Shown here: positions 10,239 to 19,366 of the stretch, one piece after another
Layout of the letters: every line of letters begins with the position of its first letter
Position numbering within the stretch: the first letter of the stretch is position 1
From: Skeletonema tropicum
Taxonomy: Eukaryota > Bacillariophyta > Thalassiosirophyceae > Thalassiosirales > Thalassiosiraceae
NCBI GenBank assembly: GCA_037178625.1
Contig: CM074129.1
Coordinates: forward strand, 2,914,001-2,978,000
Direction: 5' to 3'
DNA: 64,000 bases
Translations under genes and position numbers: made by a program
Notes under the pieces: model-generated
Database searches by the model: none
What the model was told of the DNA's origin: nothing
The model's input: the letters and a program-made list of their open reading frames with translations, nothing else

Positions 10239-11780
10239 TTATAAATAGTACCGATTTCTCTTGGAAAACAATGCTACGCTTGATTCAATCATCCCGATGA
10301 CTGTGAAGCAGCCTCCAATTATGGCAAGCAAACCAGTCGAGTAGTCGTACCAATTACGAGAGACTTCAAGGTATGACATCGCTATCGGACTCAGATCATA
10401 TTCAAACTTTGCCTCAGGAACAATCGATGTCCGATACGTGGAGAGTTGAGTGTTGCTAAGAATTCGATACACCCGCCTTACTTGATCTCCTGTCCACCTA
10501 ATGAAATGACTGTCGCCAAAGTCAGTGGTGACAACTCTCATGTGATGATGATATGCTTGGTGGAGTCCTCTCGTCACGTAAACGTTTTCATCCAACGGGT
10601 GCAATGATTGGATAAATTTGGATGGAATGCCTTTCCAGCCACCGTTTTGTACTCTTTCTTGTGTTTCTGTATCACCAAACGAGAAGTGGTGGACAATGTG
10701 TGATACATTCGTCATGTGAGCGGCAAAATCCTTACCGAAAGATTGTGCTTGGATAAGAAACTTCCCTGGTGCCGAATCCACCATAATACGACCACTCAGC
10801 TGGCATCCAGGATGGTGAGTAGTGTTAAAGAAAGGTGAAGGAGCACGATAGCTCATAAGAGCATCGTTCCATATCCTTTCTTCTTCGTTCCGCACTGTTC
10901 TCTCTTCTGCGTACTTGAATATATTGTGCATCTTCAACTGTCCAGGTTCTCTGTGCTCAGCTTCCATATGTCCCAGCCAGTGAACGAGCTCCATTACTGT
11001 GCGATGCCCATCATAGTCTCCAGCAGCCTTGCCGTCAACAAAAAGGCGTGTTGTAGGATATGCACGGATCTGCTGTTCTTTACAAACATCAGGATAGGCA
11101 CCGCAATCTAATCTCGTGACCAGCACTGGAGCCATGACATTGACTGCCTGTTCGTACTCATCATCTGAGTAGTGATGATTGTCCATACCCTTTTCTTCCA
11201 TAAACTCGTCAACCATGTGCATAGAAGCATCTGTGACAATTTCACCTAGTGCCTCCCACGTAGGTGCAAAGTCGTCACAGTTTGGGCAGTTGGATGTGTA
11301 GAACTTGACAAATAAGAAGGGGAACTCTTCCTTGGCGTAAGAAAATGTATCTCCATCTAAACTGATGGCATCTTCACCATCGCTATGCAAATCTTGTACA
11401 GTTTCAACGACAGCTGGATCCCATAGCTGAACATCATCTTGATGCCAGTTTCGTGCTTCGTACTGCTGCAGCACACCGTCTTCACTGACTTCAAATTTTC
11501 TTACATCCTTTGTTATGTTCTTCTGAAAACCCACAGTAGAGTAGACATCAACCGTAGCGTAGCTGCACGGCAGGTCCATCATTGTAATGTTGAAATTCAG
11601 TTGGATGCGTTGCTCTGTGTCGCTGTTTGCTAGCGACAAGGATGTCGCGATATCTTTGGAGACGAATGCCTTTGTCTCGAAGAGAAAGAGAGTCGCCATT
11701 GTTACCATTGCAAGTCCAGTCAAGATCCTCCCACGTAGGGACGTCTCAGTAATATCGACAGGTGCTTGTCGGTACATCAT
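10239..11780 (-). CDS. Second PDI-C-type Erv/thioredoxin fusion protein, diverged active site
   Basis: A single exon giving 513 aa from the ATG at 11780. The frame is open to a codon at 11888, but aligning MMYRQAPVD with DMYRKVPVD of the paralogue at 4775 supports the inner start. Layout is the same: N-terminal membrane segment (LTGLAMVTMATLFLF), thioredoxin domain, Erv-type lumenal domain (HPGCQLSGRIMVD, SFGKDFAAHMTNVSHI), and a final membrane segment (LLAIIGGCFTVIGMI). Differences: the active site is NCPNC instead of WCSHC, the tail lacks a KKXX signal, and the intron of the other copy is absent. It should act in the ER or early secretory pathway; oxidoreductase activity is plausible because both cysteines remain. 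Confidence 0.87.
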   Translation of the reverse strand: MMYRQAPVDITETSLRGRILTGLAMVTMATLFLFETKAFVSKDIATSLSLANSDTEQRIQLNFNITMMDLPCSYATVDVYSTVGFQKNITKDVRKFEVSEDGVLQQYEARNWHQDDVQLWDPAVVETVQDLHSDGEDAISLDGDTFSYAKEEFPFLFVKFYTSNCPNCDDFAPTWEALGEIVTDASMHMVDEFMEEKGMDNHHYSDDEYEQAVNVMAPVLVTRLDCGAYPDVCKEQQIRAYPTTRLFVDGKAAGDYDGHRTVMELVHWLGHMEAEHREPGQLKMHNIFKYAEERTVRNEEERIWNDALMSYRAPSPFFNTTHHPGCQLSGRIMVDSAPGKFLIQAQSFGKDFAAHMTNVSHIVHHFSFGDTETQERVQNGGWKGIPSKFIQSLHPLDENVYVTRGLHQAYHHHMRVVTTDFGDSHFIRWTGDQVRRVYRILSNTQLSTYRTSIVPEAKFEYDLSPIAMSYLEVSRNWYDYSTGLLAIIGGCFTVIGMIESSVALFSKRNRYYL

Positions 11781-12067
11781 GGCTGCATTGATAACAGAAT
11801 CAAGTGTTGCTGAGTATGAGTATTGAGTATGTACTGTGCAGGCGATTTGAATTACGGACACGAAGACATGGAGATATGTGTGGAGCAATGTTGAGGCTTA
11901 TCAGGAAAGGCCCACCCCAGGGTGTACTACTCCGCGTAGTTCTCTTTTTCCATGGCCTCCGGGAACAACACAGCAGCGCAGTGGCAGCTGTAGTTATCTC
12001 ATTGTCGTCGTTGTGCGGGGCTTTTGTGCTGTTCAACATTCCACAAAATTGTTGACGCGTGTTAATT

Positions 12068-12122
12068 TCTTCTAAATGCGATGCTATCTTCTAAATGCGT
12101 CAGCTGGTCTCTTCTAAATGCG
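12068..12122. repeat. Three copies of TCTTCTAAATGCG
   Basis: The 13-mer occurs at 12068-12080, 12087-12099 and 12110-12122; the last two continue with TCAGC. It lies between the divergent second PDI-C gene and the CHI-like gene, so it could be a cis-element or a short tandem expansion. Confidence 0.7.
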
Positions 12123-12390
12123 TCAGCGTATCTTTAATCGAGACTCTGACTTTACTGGGATGTTGAGCTGAGATCAAACTCTTGACGAACACGCACCATC
12201 TGCGAGAGATCGAAGGAAGGCTTCAATCAATGCTACTCCTAATACGTTGATAGGTGCCTACAGCCGGAAGTCGCAACGGAATGATGGCCGGGCGGTAGTT
12301 GTGTTGGTGGAACATTGGACTGAGTAGTGTTGTACTCAAGTAGGCTGGTGAGCGGGAGGAAAGGTATAAACTTGATGCATCTCCTATCAG

Positions 12391-15300
12391 ATGCAAAACA
12401 TGTCAAGCACAATGCTAGTCCCCCAGGTTGAAAACAAGAGGAACTCTGCTGCGGCTGCTGCTGCTGCTGCATCGACCAATTCAATCAAAAAAGATGCTGG
12501 CCACCATGCAAGCACAAAATCTTATACTGCAGCGCCTCAATCGCCTCCACCGATAGAAGATTTACACATACCTTTAAACTATCCGAACCGTACTGTTCTC
12601 CGTTCGACGAGGCAAAAAAAGTCGAAACGTGTAGGTGCATCACTCAATAATGCGCAACGTACTCGCTCCTCACGGCTATTCTTAGTCTTAGTGCATCTGG
12701 TGGGAGTTTCCACAAACGTCCCAGTAAAACGGGGCAACTCTAGTAGCAACAGCAACAAGGGCGGTAGTGCAATGATGTCAAGCATGTTTTCATTTCATCG
12801 ACCATCCTTTGTGGGAGCACATCCCATGGCCATCTTGTTAGAACGGTTGCAAATAGAATCTAGTCGAAAAGGATTGAGGGGAATTATTGAACGAGTGGAA
12901 AGAGCATGGGGATGGAATGCAGAAGTGGAATTGTTAGGAGAGCCGTACTGGTTCCAAGACAATGCGGATGGGCAATGCTTAGGGCCCAGTGGTGGATTTA
13001 GTGATTGTGGAGATGCCACTCTTTGGAGGGTACGACGACGACCATTGACAAAGAGGCAGTTGAGAGAGAAGCGATATAGGCTGAGACATAGAGAGAGGCT
13101 ACAACGGAGGCAACTGAAGATGGATAGAGTGAAGAAGCAAAAGTCTTCCAATATCATACCTTCCTCCGTATGCGTTTGGCCTTTCTTTTGCGAAGAGAAT
13201 AGCCAATTCTCACAACCCACTCATTATGGCGTCGATGAAGTATTCGGGTATGAATATGAGCTCGGAGATGACGTAGAAGGGTTTGCACTGCAAATGACAG
13301 ATCTGGACGCTGCGGCTGCAAATTCCTCCTTATCAGTGCCTAAGGAAAGACGGTTGTTCTGGAATACAAACAGTGCAGACAAAGTAGATGAACAAGATGA
13401 ATGTTTGCTTTCTTATTATACAGGCAGAAGTCGAAAGCCTGCGATGAAACTAGGTTCGTGTCTGTCAGAAGAGGCATGGGTGTGGCATGTCAACCGAGAT
13501 GGAATTCTTGTGCGTGGTCTGACTAAGACTGAGCTTCGCAAGAGAAATAAGCGATGGAGGATGTTTGCTGGTAAACCTGCCGTTTCCAATCGATTGACGT
13601 CATCGAATGATTTAGGATGTGTGCACCGCAATTCCGCCAGCGCATCTCTCTTGCCGTGCAATTATGATGTGAAGAACCGCGTTGACACCAATGCGGACTC
13701 TATTGTCGAATTTTCCCTAGTGCGATACCCATCCACCACATCAAAGGCCCATCAGCAGCTCAATGCAGCCGTTACAAATGAAGTGAACGATTCATCTTCA
13801 TGGGAGCCATGGAAAACACTCGACGGGGCTTCCATGTTATCACCTGGCGGTAATATAGAGACGAGTGCAGTCAAAAACGAAGAGAAGTTGGCTGACCACT
13901 TGCCTAGATCACGCACTACTAGCCAGAATGCCAAGAATCGCAAAGTAGAGGTGAAGTCCACCGCTAGCATGCTACACGCCTCTCTAGATCCAATTAGAGC
14001 ACAAAAATCCAAGACAACGAGTGCTTCCCATATTCGTGATGCACCGATTGCCATGAATGGCGTCGCGTTTCATGAGCAGCGCGGTAGAGACGACGATTTA
14101 GCAATAGAACCGTCCACATCTCCACATGCTATTAAATCACGGCTTCAAAAGACGTCATCTCTAAGAAAGCAGGATAGAAAATCGATGTCAACGCTACTTC
14201 ACAAACCCACTCATAAGACTGGTTCAGGAGAACGGGGTGATGACCACGATTCGAATCCTCACCGCCCTAGAAAGATTCCGGTACACCCCTATATTCAGTC
14301 TTCGAAGGATTTTGTATGGGTCGACCCGTTAACGTCCCTTGAATACCCAACTGATCTATGTACATACTTGGGACAGAACAAGAAAGAAGCGGGTAGACAC
14401 ACTTTGATGGGAGTTGGTCAATACTACCGGACAGCATTCAACATTAAGGTTTACGGAGCAGCACTCTACGTGTCTAAGCGTGACGTTCTTGCAGCTCAAA
14501 AATTTGGAGAGTACGCAGCACTGACGGCAGAGGAACTCCGCAATCGTGATGACTTCTATGATCTCTTGATGAGTATGCCATCACCTGATGAAGATGAAGC
14601 AACTTCCGTTGGTGCACTCTTTGACAGAACACTCTTCATCAAGATAAATATGCAATTGTCCACTGACGCAATGAGGAAAAGTCTCGAAGCGGATTGGTCG
14701 TTGTTAACTGACGAAATGAAATCTTTGATCATTGAGTCAAGTTTCGAAGAGCGTATGGCAGATGATCGCATGCTTCAGAAGATTAGTAGCAAGGAAAACT
14801 CAAGCAATTGTTCTTGTGGACAGAATGCCCCGCCAGAGTACAGCGCAGATCCATCCTGTTGTGCTCGTGGTACTGAACTAGTGTTTACTTGGCGAAAGAA
14901 TGGTGACTTTGAAGTAAGGCTCGATGGTCGCGTAATGGACATCTTCCCTCGTCCAGATATTGCGAAGGGTATCTTTGCAGAGTACATGAACAATAATCCA
15001 ATCAGTCTTGACGCCAAAGCGCATTTCACTGATGGCTTCCCTTTTTTGTTGGCACCATTAGCTCAGGTGAAAGGAATGTCATCGGCAGTACCTCAATCTC
15101 AAATTCCAAAGAAAGTTGAATCACAAAGCAGCAATCCAATGCATCGGTTGTTTGATGCTGCGGTGAACTCCTTCAGTACGGTGAATGCTCAGGCCAGCTC
15201 GTTCTCAAAATGGATGCAAGCAAATGCAGCAGAAATGTCATCCAACATGGGGAATGCATTTGGAAGTGTTGTCGGCGCAGCACGTGGGTTGGGATCCGAG

Positions 15301-15693
15301 TTAGATAGGCAGCGTTTGGAATTCTTCGAAATTGCAATGACATTCAAAGAGGAAGGCATGGATTTGTTATCGTCTTTATCATCTTTAATGAAGACCTCGA
15401 CTGTTGAAGAATCCCCACCAAGTCTGTCACCTTTTTCTCCAGAGTTCGATGTTTACAACGAGGATTCTGCATCACAAGAGATCGTGCCAGATGAAATTGG
15501 GATTGAAATAGAACCATCGATGAACTTCAGCCACAGCTTGTTCTTCGTGTCTGTTCATGTCTACTTGATGCTACTATTCGTGGTCAGCTTTCCAGCCTCA
15601 TATCAATCGAAGTTGGTCGTGAAGCGTCGAATGGTGGCAGCTAGAAAGTTGGTTGATTTTCAGTCTCATGGGCCCAGTGCCTTGTTGTCATGA
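12391..15693 (+). CDS. Long protein with C-terminal chalcone-isomerase-like domain
   Basis: A 1100-aa open frame. The first ~630 residues are low in complexity (poly-Ala near the N-terminus, basic clusters), with no family I recognise apart from a structured patch at about 140-210 (RLQIESSRKGLRGIIERVER, YWFQDNADGQCLG). Residues about 640-890 resemble the chalcone isomerase-like fold (TLMGVGQYYRTAFNIKVYGA, RTLFIKINMQLSTDAMRKSL, GTELVFTWRKNGDFEVRLDG). A hydrophobic segment near 1050-1068 (FFVSVHVYLMLLFVV) may anchor it in a membrane. In other eukaryotes such folds include fatty-acid-binding as well as true isomerase members; which applies here cannot be told. A TATA-like GGTATAAAC only 27 bp upstream of the first ATG raises the possibility that Met4 or Met8 is the start. 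Confidence 0.75.
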   Translation: MQNMSSTMLVPQVENKRNSAAAAAAAASTNSIKKDAGHHASTKSYTAAPQSPPPIEDLHIPLNYPNRTVLRSTRQKKSKRVGASLNNAQRTRSSRLFLVLVHLVGVSTNVPVKRGNSSSNSNKGGSAMMSSMFSFHRPSFVGAHPMAILLERLQIESSRKGLRGIIERVERAWGWNAEVELLGEPYWFQDNADGQCLGPSGGFSDCGDATLWRVRRRPLTKRQLREKRYRLRHRERLQRRQLKMDRVKKQKSSNIIPSSVCVWPFFCEENSQFSQPTHYGVDEVFGYEYELGDDVEGFALQMTDLDAAAANSSLSVPKERRLFWNTNSADKVDEQDECLLSYYTGRSRKPAMKLGSCLSEEAWVWHVNRDGILVRGLTKTELRKRNKRWRMFAGKPAVSNRLTSSNDLGCVHRNSASASLLPCNYDVKNRVDTNADSIVEFSLVRYPSTTSKAHQQLNAAVTNEVNDSSSWEPWKTLDGASMLSPGGNIETSAVKNEEKLADHLPRSRTTSQNAKNRKVEVKSTASMLHASLDPIRAQKSKTTSASHIRDAPIAMNGVAFHEQRGRDDDLAIEPSTSPHAIKSRLQKTSSLRKQDRKSMSTLLHKPTHKTGSGERGDDHDSNPHRPRKIPVHPYIQSSKDFVWVDPLTSLEYPTDLCTYLGQNKKEAGRHTLMGVGQYYRTAFNIKVYGAALYVSKRDVLAAQKFGEYAALTAEELRNRDDFYDLLMSMPSPDEDEATSVGALFDRTLFIKINMQLSTDAMRKSLEADWSLLTDEMKSLIIESSFEERMADDRMLQKISSKENSSNCSCGQNAPPEYSADPSCCARGTELVFTWRKNGDFEVRLDGRVMDIFPRPDIAKGIFAEYMNNNPISLDAKAHFTDGFPFLLAPLAQVKGMSSAVPQSQIPKKVESQSSNPMHRLFDAAVNSFSTVNAQASSFSKWMQANAAEMSSNMGNAFGSVVGAARGLGSELDRQRLEFFEIAMTFKEEGMDLLSSLSSLMKTSTVEESPPSLSPFSPEFDVYNEDSASQEIVPDEIGIEIEPSMNFSHSLFFVSVHVYLMLLFVVSFPASYQSKLVVKRRMVAARKLVDFQSHGPSALLS

Positions 15694-16114
15694 GTTAGGT
15701 GAAACCTCTGTTGAGTATGTCAGAGGGGAAAAGAAATCATGCTATTTATGTAAATTTGAATTAGAATGCCATTTTCATTTATGTTTCTTTTAAGGATGTG
15801 GTTGTCGGTAGTACAATTGTTGCAGGACTGAACATCTTTCTTCAAATCCTTCGTCACAACAGCAAGATAGAGAGGAGATAGAGCTCGTAAAAAGGAGCTC
15901 CAGCTGGCAGGGAAAGCTGTTCTCTTATCTCGCTTGCCTCTTCTCCAAGCTAGTGCGTCATCTGCCTCATCATCACAACTCACGACCACACACCCAAAAA
16001 CACTCACGTCTCTTGCTGCAGCGGAACCTTTTTCTGAATCATCCCTCTCGTCACTGGATCCCTTGCAATATGCACACTTTATTACAGTCAATCTTCCCTC
16101 TAATATCAACAACC
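15694..16114. other. Spacer upstream of plastid EF-Ts
   Basis: It contains the 3' end of the CHI-like gene and the presumed promoter and 5' leader of tsf. The tsf frame is open through about 160 nt of this stretch, but the translated sequence there does not look like a targeting peptide. I saw no separate gene. Confidence 0.5.
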
Positions 16115-17080
16115 ATGAAGCTTTCATTTGCCCTCGCTCTTATGGCCACTACGGCCACCGCCTTCTCTCCCATCGCCACCAACACTCGCGTATCTACTTC
16201 CCTTAGTGCCGTCACCGCCGCTCAGGTCAAAGAACTCCGTGATGCCACTGGAGCAGGTATGATGGACTGTAAGAAGGTCTTGAATCAGTTCGATGGAGAT
16301 ATTGAAGCCGCCACCGAGGAGCTCCGTAAGAAGGGTCTCGCTACTGCTGATAAGAAGGCTTCTCGTGTTGCCGCTGAGGGTAAGATTGCCATGTCTCAGG
16401 TTGGTGGAAGAAGTGTCCTTGTTGAGGTTAACTGCGAGACTGATTTCGTAGCCAAGGATGACTCTTTCAGTAAATTCGCTGACAGTGCCGCCCTTGCCGC
16501 TGCTGGAATCGATTCTGATGATGTAGAGGCCCTTATGGCAGCTGATGTTGGAGGAAGTTCTTTGGAGGATGTTCGTACTGAACTTGTTTCCAAGATTGGA
16601 GAAAACATTCAAGTTCGTCGTATTGCTTCCCGTGGCAGTGATGATTCTACCACTGGTGCTTACATTCACATGAACCGTATTGGTGTTCTTGTTGAGATTG
16701 AGGGAGGAACCACTGAGCTTTGTACCGATGTTGCCATGCACGTTGCTGCCATGAACCCCCTCTATGCCACCAGGGACGATGTTCCTGCTGAGGACATTGA
16801 AAAGGAGAGAAAATTCTTGACCGAACAGGTTGCTGACAGTGGAAAGCCAGCAGAAATTATCAGTAAGATGGTTGAGGGACGTCTTAACAAGTTCCTCTCC
16901 GAGAACTGCCTTGTTGACCAAACATATGTAAAGACCAACGACAGAACAGTACAAAAGCTTCTTGAGGAGAATGGTGCCAAGATGATTGGATTCACTCGTA
17001 TTGTGGTTGGAGAGGGAATTGAAAAGAAGGCAGACGACTTCGCAGCTGAAGTTGCATCAATGGCTGCCGGAAAGGCCTAA
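16115..17080 (+). CDS. tsf: Translation elongation factor Ts, plastid-targeted
   Basis: A single exon of 321 aa. I chose ATG 16115 over the earlier in-frame codon at 15953 because it begins a clean signal peptide (MKLSFALALMATTATAFSP) carrying the diatom plastid cleavage motif around TAF, followed by a Ser/Thr-rich transit stretch. The mature part has the UBA-like EF-Ts signature LRDATGAGMMDCKKVL, the RKKGLATADKKASR segment and the dimerisation-domain signature EVNCETDFVAK. EF-Ts recycles EF-Tu-GDP during organelle translation. Length fits a bacterial-type EF-Ts plus presequence. Only 29 bp separate its stop from that of the convergent IQUB-like gene. Confidence 0.95.
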   Translation: MKLSFALALMATTATAFSPIATNTRVSTSLSAVTAAQVKELRDATGAGMMDCKKVLNQFDGDIEAATEELRKKGLATADKKASRVAAEGKIAMSQVGGRSVLVEVNCETDFVAKDDSFSKFADSAALAAAGIDSDDVEALMAADVGGSSLEDVRTELVSKIGENIQVRRIASRGSDDSTTGAYIHMNRIGVLVEIEGGTTELCTDVAMHVAAMNPLYATRDDVPAEDIEKERKFLTEQVADSGKPAEIISKMVEGRLNKFLSENCLVDQTYVKTNDRTVQKLLEENGAKMIGFTRIVVGEGIEKKADDFAAEVASMAAGKA

Positions 17081-17109
17081 GCTAATATATTGTAACATAT
17101 GTAACTGTG

Positions 17110-18021
17110 TCAAGTAATAATAGGCGTCAAACTCTTGCTGATGAGCAGTTTGGGCTTTGTTGCGTTCAATCCATTCAATGTATTCAATTTGAAAATGAGT
17201 TTTGCGAAGAGGTTGCTCAGGCGATTTCTCATTCCTTCGAGCATATCGTTACTAAGCTCTGCAGTATCACGCTGAAGAATCTCTATCTCGCGGTTCACCA
17301 GCACGAGGATATCCTTTACAAGTGTAGTAGAAGAATGGATTCTATGGAGGAAGAGTTTCATCCGCTGAAGTAAGTCTATTCTTGCTGGACTTTTGTCGAT
17401 CTTCCTTCGAACATCGTCATATATACCCTTCATTTCTAGTGCAAGGCTTGTTTCGACAGTTTCTACTTTGATGTTTCCATCGCACGTTTCCCATATCTTG
17501 GGCTGTGCCAATTGTGATATGCTTCGATCAACCTTTTTGGCATTCAGCTTGCTGTGCACTTCGTTTCTCAATATTTCTATCTTTCGAAGAAGAAAAGTTT
17601 CCTTGATTAAAAGGGCTTTGGTCAATTCTCTTTTTCGTTCCTTGTTTCCACAAGTTATCAGAATCTTGCGTTCTTCCCGACGACGCCATTGTAACAACTC
17701 TGATTGCAGGGCAGCGAAGTCCTCTTGTGTCTTGGGATGGAGGCGCGTTTGTAGTTGGAATGCAAGCTCTTCTTCTTCTTCCTCCTCGCTGTCATCGACA
17801 TCTTCATCTTCAACATTACCTTTGTCTTGGACAGGGGTTTGTTCTTGTACGGGCGAGAGTGACGGAGTTTCATTCGGGGCATCCGTTCGGATGCTGTTGA
17901 TTAGTGCTTTTGCATGCAATTGGAAGTTTTGTAAGTGTTGGTCAGGGTCTTGTACAATCGTTTGTGCGCATGACTCGGAATACTTTCGATGAGTGGGCTT
18001 CATCTCATTAAGTGATTGCAT
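17110..18021 (-). CDS. IQUB-like coiled-coil protein (C-terminal conserved domain only)
   Basis: A 303-aa protein from ATG 18021; the two codons before it are TTG. Residues about 75-90 are an acidic Glu/Asp run. The rest is helical and resembles the conserved C-terminal region of IQ and ubiquitin-like domain proteins (LLQWRRREERK, LLIKETFLLRKIEILR, PKIWETCDGNIKVET, LVNREIEILQRD, LEGMRNRLSNLF). The N-terminal ubiquitin-like and IQ parts of that family are missing, as is its far C-terminus. IQUB is linked to motile cilia in animals; in a centric diatom this would fit flagellated male gametes, which is inference. It is divergent from the small secreted-protein gene, 222 bp away. Confidence 0.65.
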   Translation of the reverse strand: MQSLNEMKPTHRKYSESCAQTIVQDPDQHLQNFQLHAKALINSIRTDAPNETPSLSPVQEQTPVQDKGNVEDEDVDDSEEEEEEELAFQLQTRLHPKTQEDFAALQSELLQWRRREERKILITCGNKERKRELTKALLIKETFLLRKIEILRNEVHSKLNAKKVDRSISQLAQPKIWETCDGNIKVETVETSLALEMKGIYDDVRRKIDKSPARIDLLQRMKLFLHRIHSSTTLVKDILVLVNREIEILQRDTAELSNDMLEGMRNRLSNLFAKLIFKLNTLNGLNATKPKLLISKSLTPIIT

Positions 18022-18243
18022 CAACAAAGGAATCTATCGGATAGAGGTATACTTCTTTTGACTGGAAGTTCGATCACGTATTTGTGGTAGTTTGTGTAGG
18101 CAAGAAGGAAAACAAACTCGCGATTCAAAAAATTTAAATTCAAACACGGATTCAAATGACATTCAATCTATTTCAATTCAAATCTATCGGAGACACGTAG
18201 GAAACGTCGAAGAATTCGTTCAAGTCTGCATCGTCATACAACT

Positions 18244-18630
18244 ATGAAGAACTGTATTCCCTTTATCGTACTGGCATGGTTGTCTCGGTTCCTTCATGTG
18301 GGAGCAGATTCGCCACCTCCTCGTCGCATTCGCAAAACAATAATTGCGAAGAAGGCTTCATCGATTCCGCTGCCGTCTCATCCCTTCGGCGATGTAGCGT
18401 TTCGAAATGCTTATCAAATGAATTCAAGGAAATACTGGAAGAAGGGGAAGTCCCATGAGCGGCAGCTGCAAAACAAAACGACTAGGAATGAAAAGGCAAG
18501 AAATGGATTGAGGCAAAAGAAGTTCGACTCGAAACGTGGGCGTAGATCGGGACAGCAAAACAAGAACAAGGGAAAGGGAAAGGGAAAGGGACAGAGAAAG
18601 TACACATTCCGTAAATTCGTAGCCTGGTGA
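18244..18630 (+). CDS. Small secreted, extremely basic protein
   Basis: 128 aa with an N-terminal signal peptide (MKNCIPFIVLAWLSRFLHVGA, cleavage likely near residue 21). The mature part is rich in Lys, Arg, Asn and Gln with few acidic residues, ending in a repeated KGKGKGKG stretch and an aromatic tail (YTFRKFVAW). No conserved domain is recognisable. Composition and secretion resemble the polycationic proteins diatoms use with silica, such as silaffins, but the classical KXXK silaffin repeat is not obvious, so that link is speculative. Alternatives are a cell-wall or nucleic-acid-binding secreted peptide. The open frame with a good signal peptide and well-placed ATG makes a real gene likely. 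Confidence 0.6.
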   Translation: MKNCIPFIVLAWLSRFLHVGADSPPPRRIRKTIIAKKASSIPLPSHPFGDVAFRNAYQMNSRKYWKKGKSHERQLQNKTTRNEKARNGLRQKKFDSKRGRRSGQQNKNKGKGKGKGQRKYTFRKFVAW

Positions 18631-19366
18631 TGTTGTAAATAAAGACTCTTTTATGACTGCCTCTGGATACCATACTATGCTAATATAACTTGCTTTGTCC
18701 TTTCAGCAGGAGATAGAGAGACTCTTGGTTGAGCAAGAGCCTGAGCCTGCCAAGAGCCGGCCCTTATGGCTTTCATTTCAGACAGTTCACTTAAATGCGT
18801 TAGTACTAATACGTTACTTACTGCTATGATTATAATCTATGTACTTATAACTTTCCAAGGATTTCCTCCTTTCCCCTTCCCCGCTTCTGCTGTCTCTCGG
18901 CGCTACCGGATACTAAAATTTTTTCTACGGAGGTCCTCGTAGAAACATACTGAGAATTCCTACTCTCCGCATCGAACTCATTCCTCTGCTTGAGTTGATA
19001 GTACTACTAGAACCATGGGTAAGTTGGCTGCTACTGGATGGATAACGACCTGATACCAGGCGTAAATAACTGCGTGATAGCATCGAAATAACCAGATCAT
19101 AGCAGCTGCGCGGATGGCGTAGTCTCTCGGGCACCGGCATGATAATAGCCGCGAGAGCACGGCCTATTGATGACGGTGATGGTGCCGACTGCACCTGTTG
19201 CCAAAACTACATCAGACTATGGCCGGATAAATGGTGCAGACATCTCATGGTCCGTCGTTATCGCTGTAGACAATTAGTTGGTGCTGATTTGGGATCAGAT
19301 GAAATTCAGTTGAATTGCAATCATTATTTAATTAATTTACTCACATCTTCCGCTTGCCCTTCCATC
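18631..19366. other. Spacer upstream of RPL19
   Basis: It holds the 3' end of the secreted-protein gene and the promoter of RPL19. The RPL19 reading frame is open upstream of its ATG, but that sequence has no ribosomal-protein similarity. I saw no RNA gene. Confidence 0.5.
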
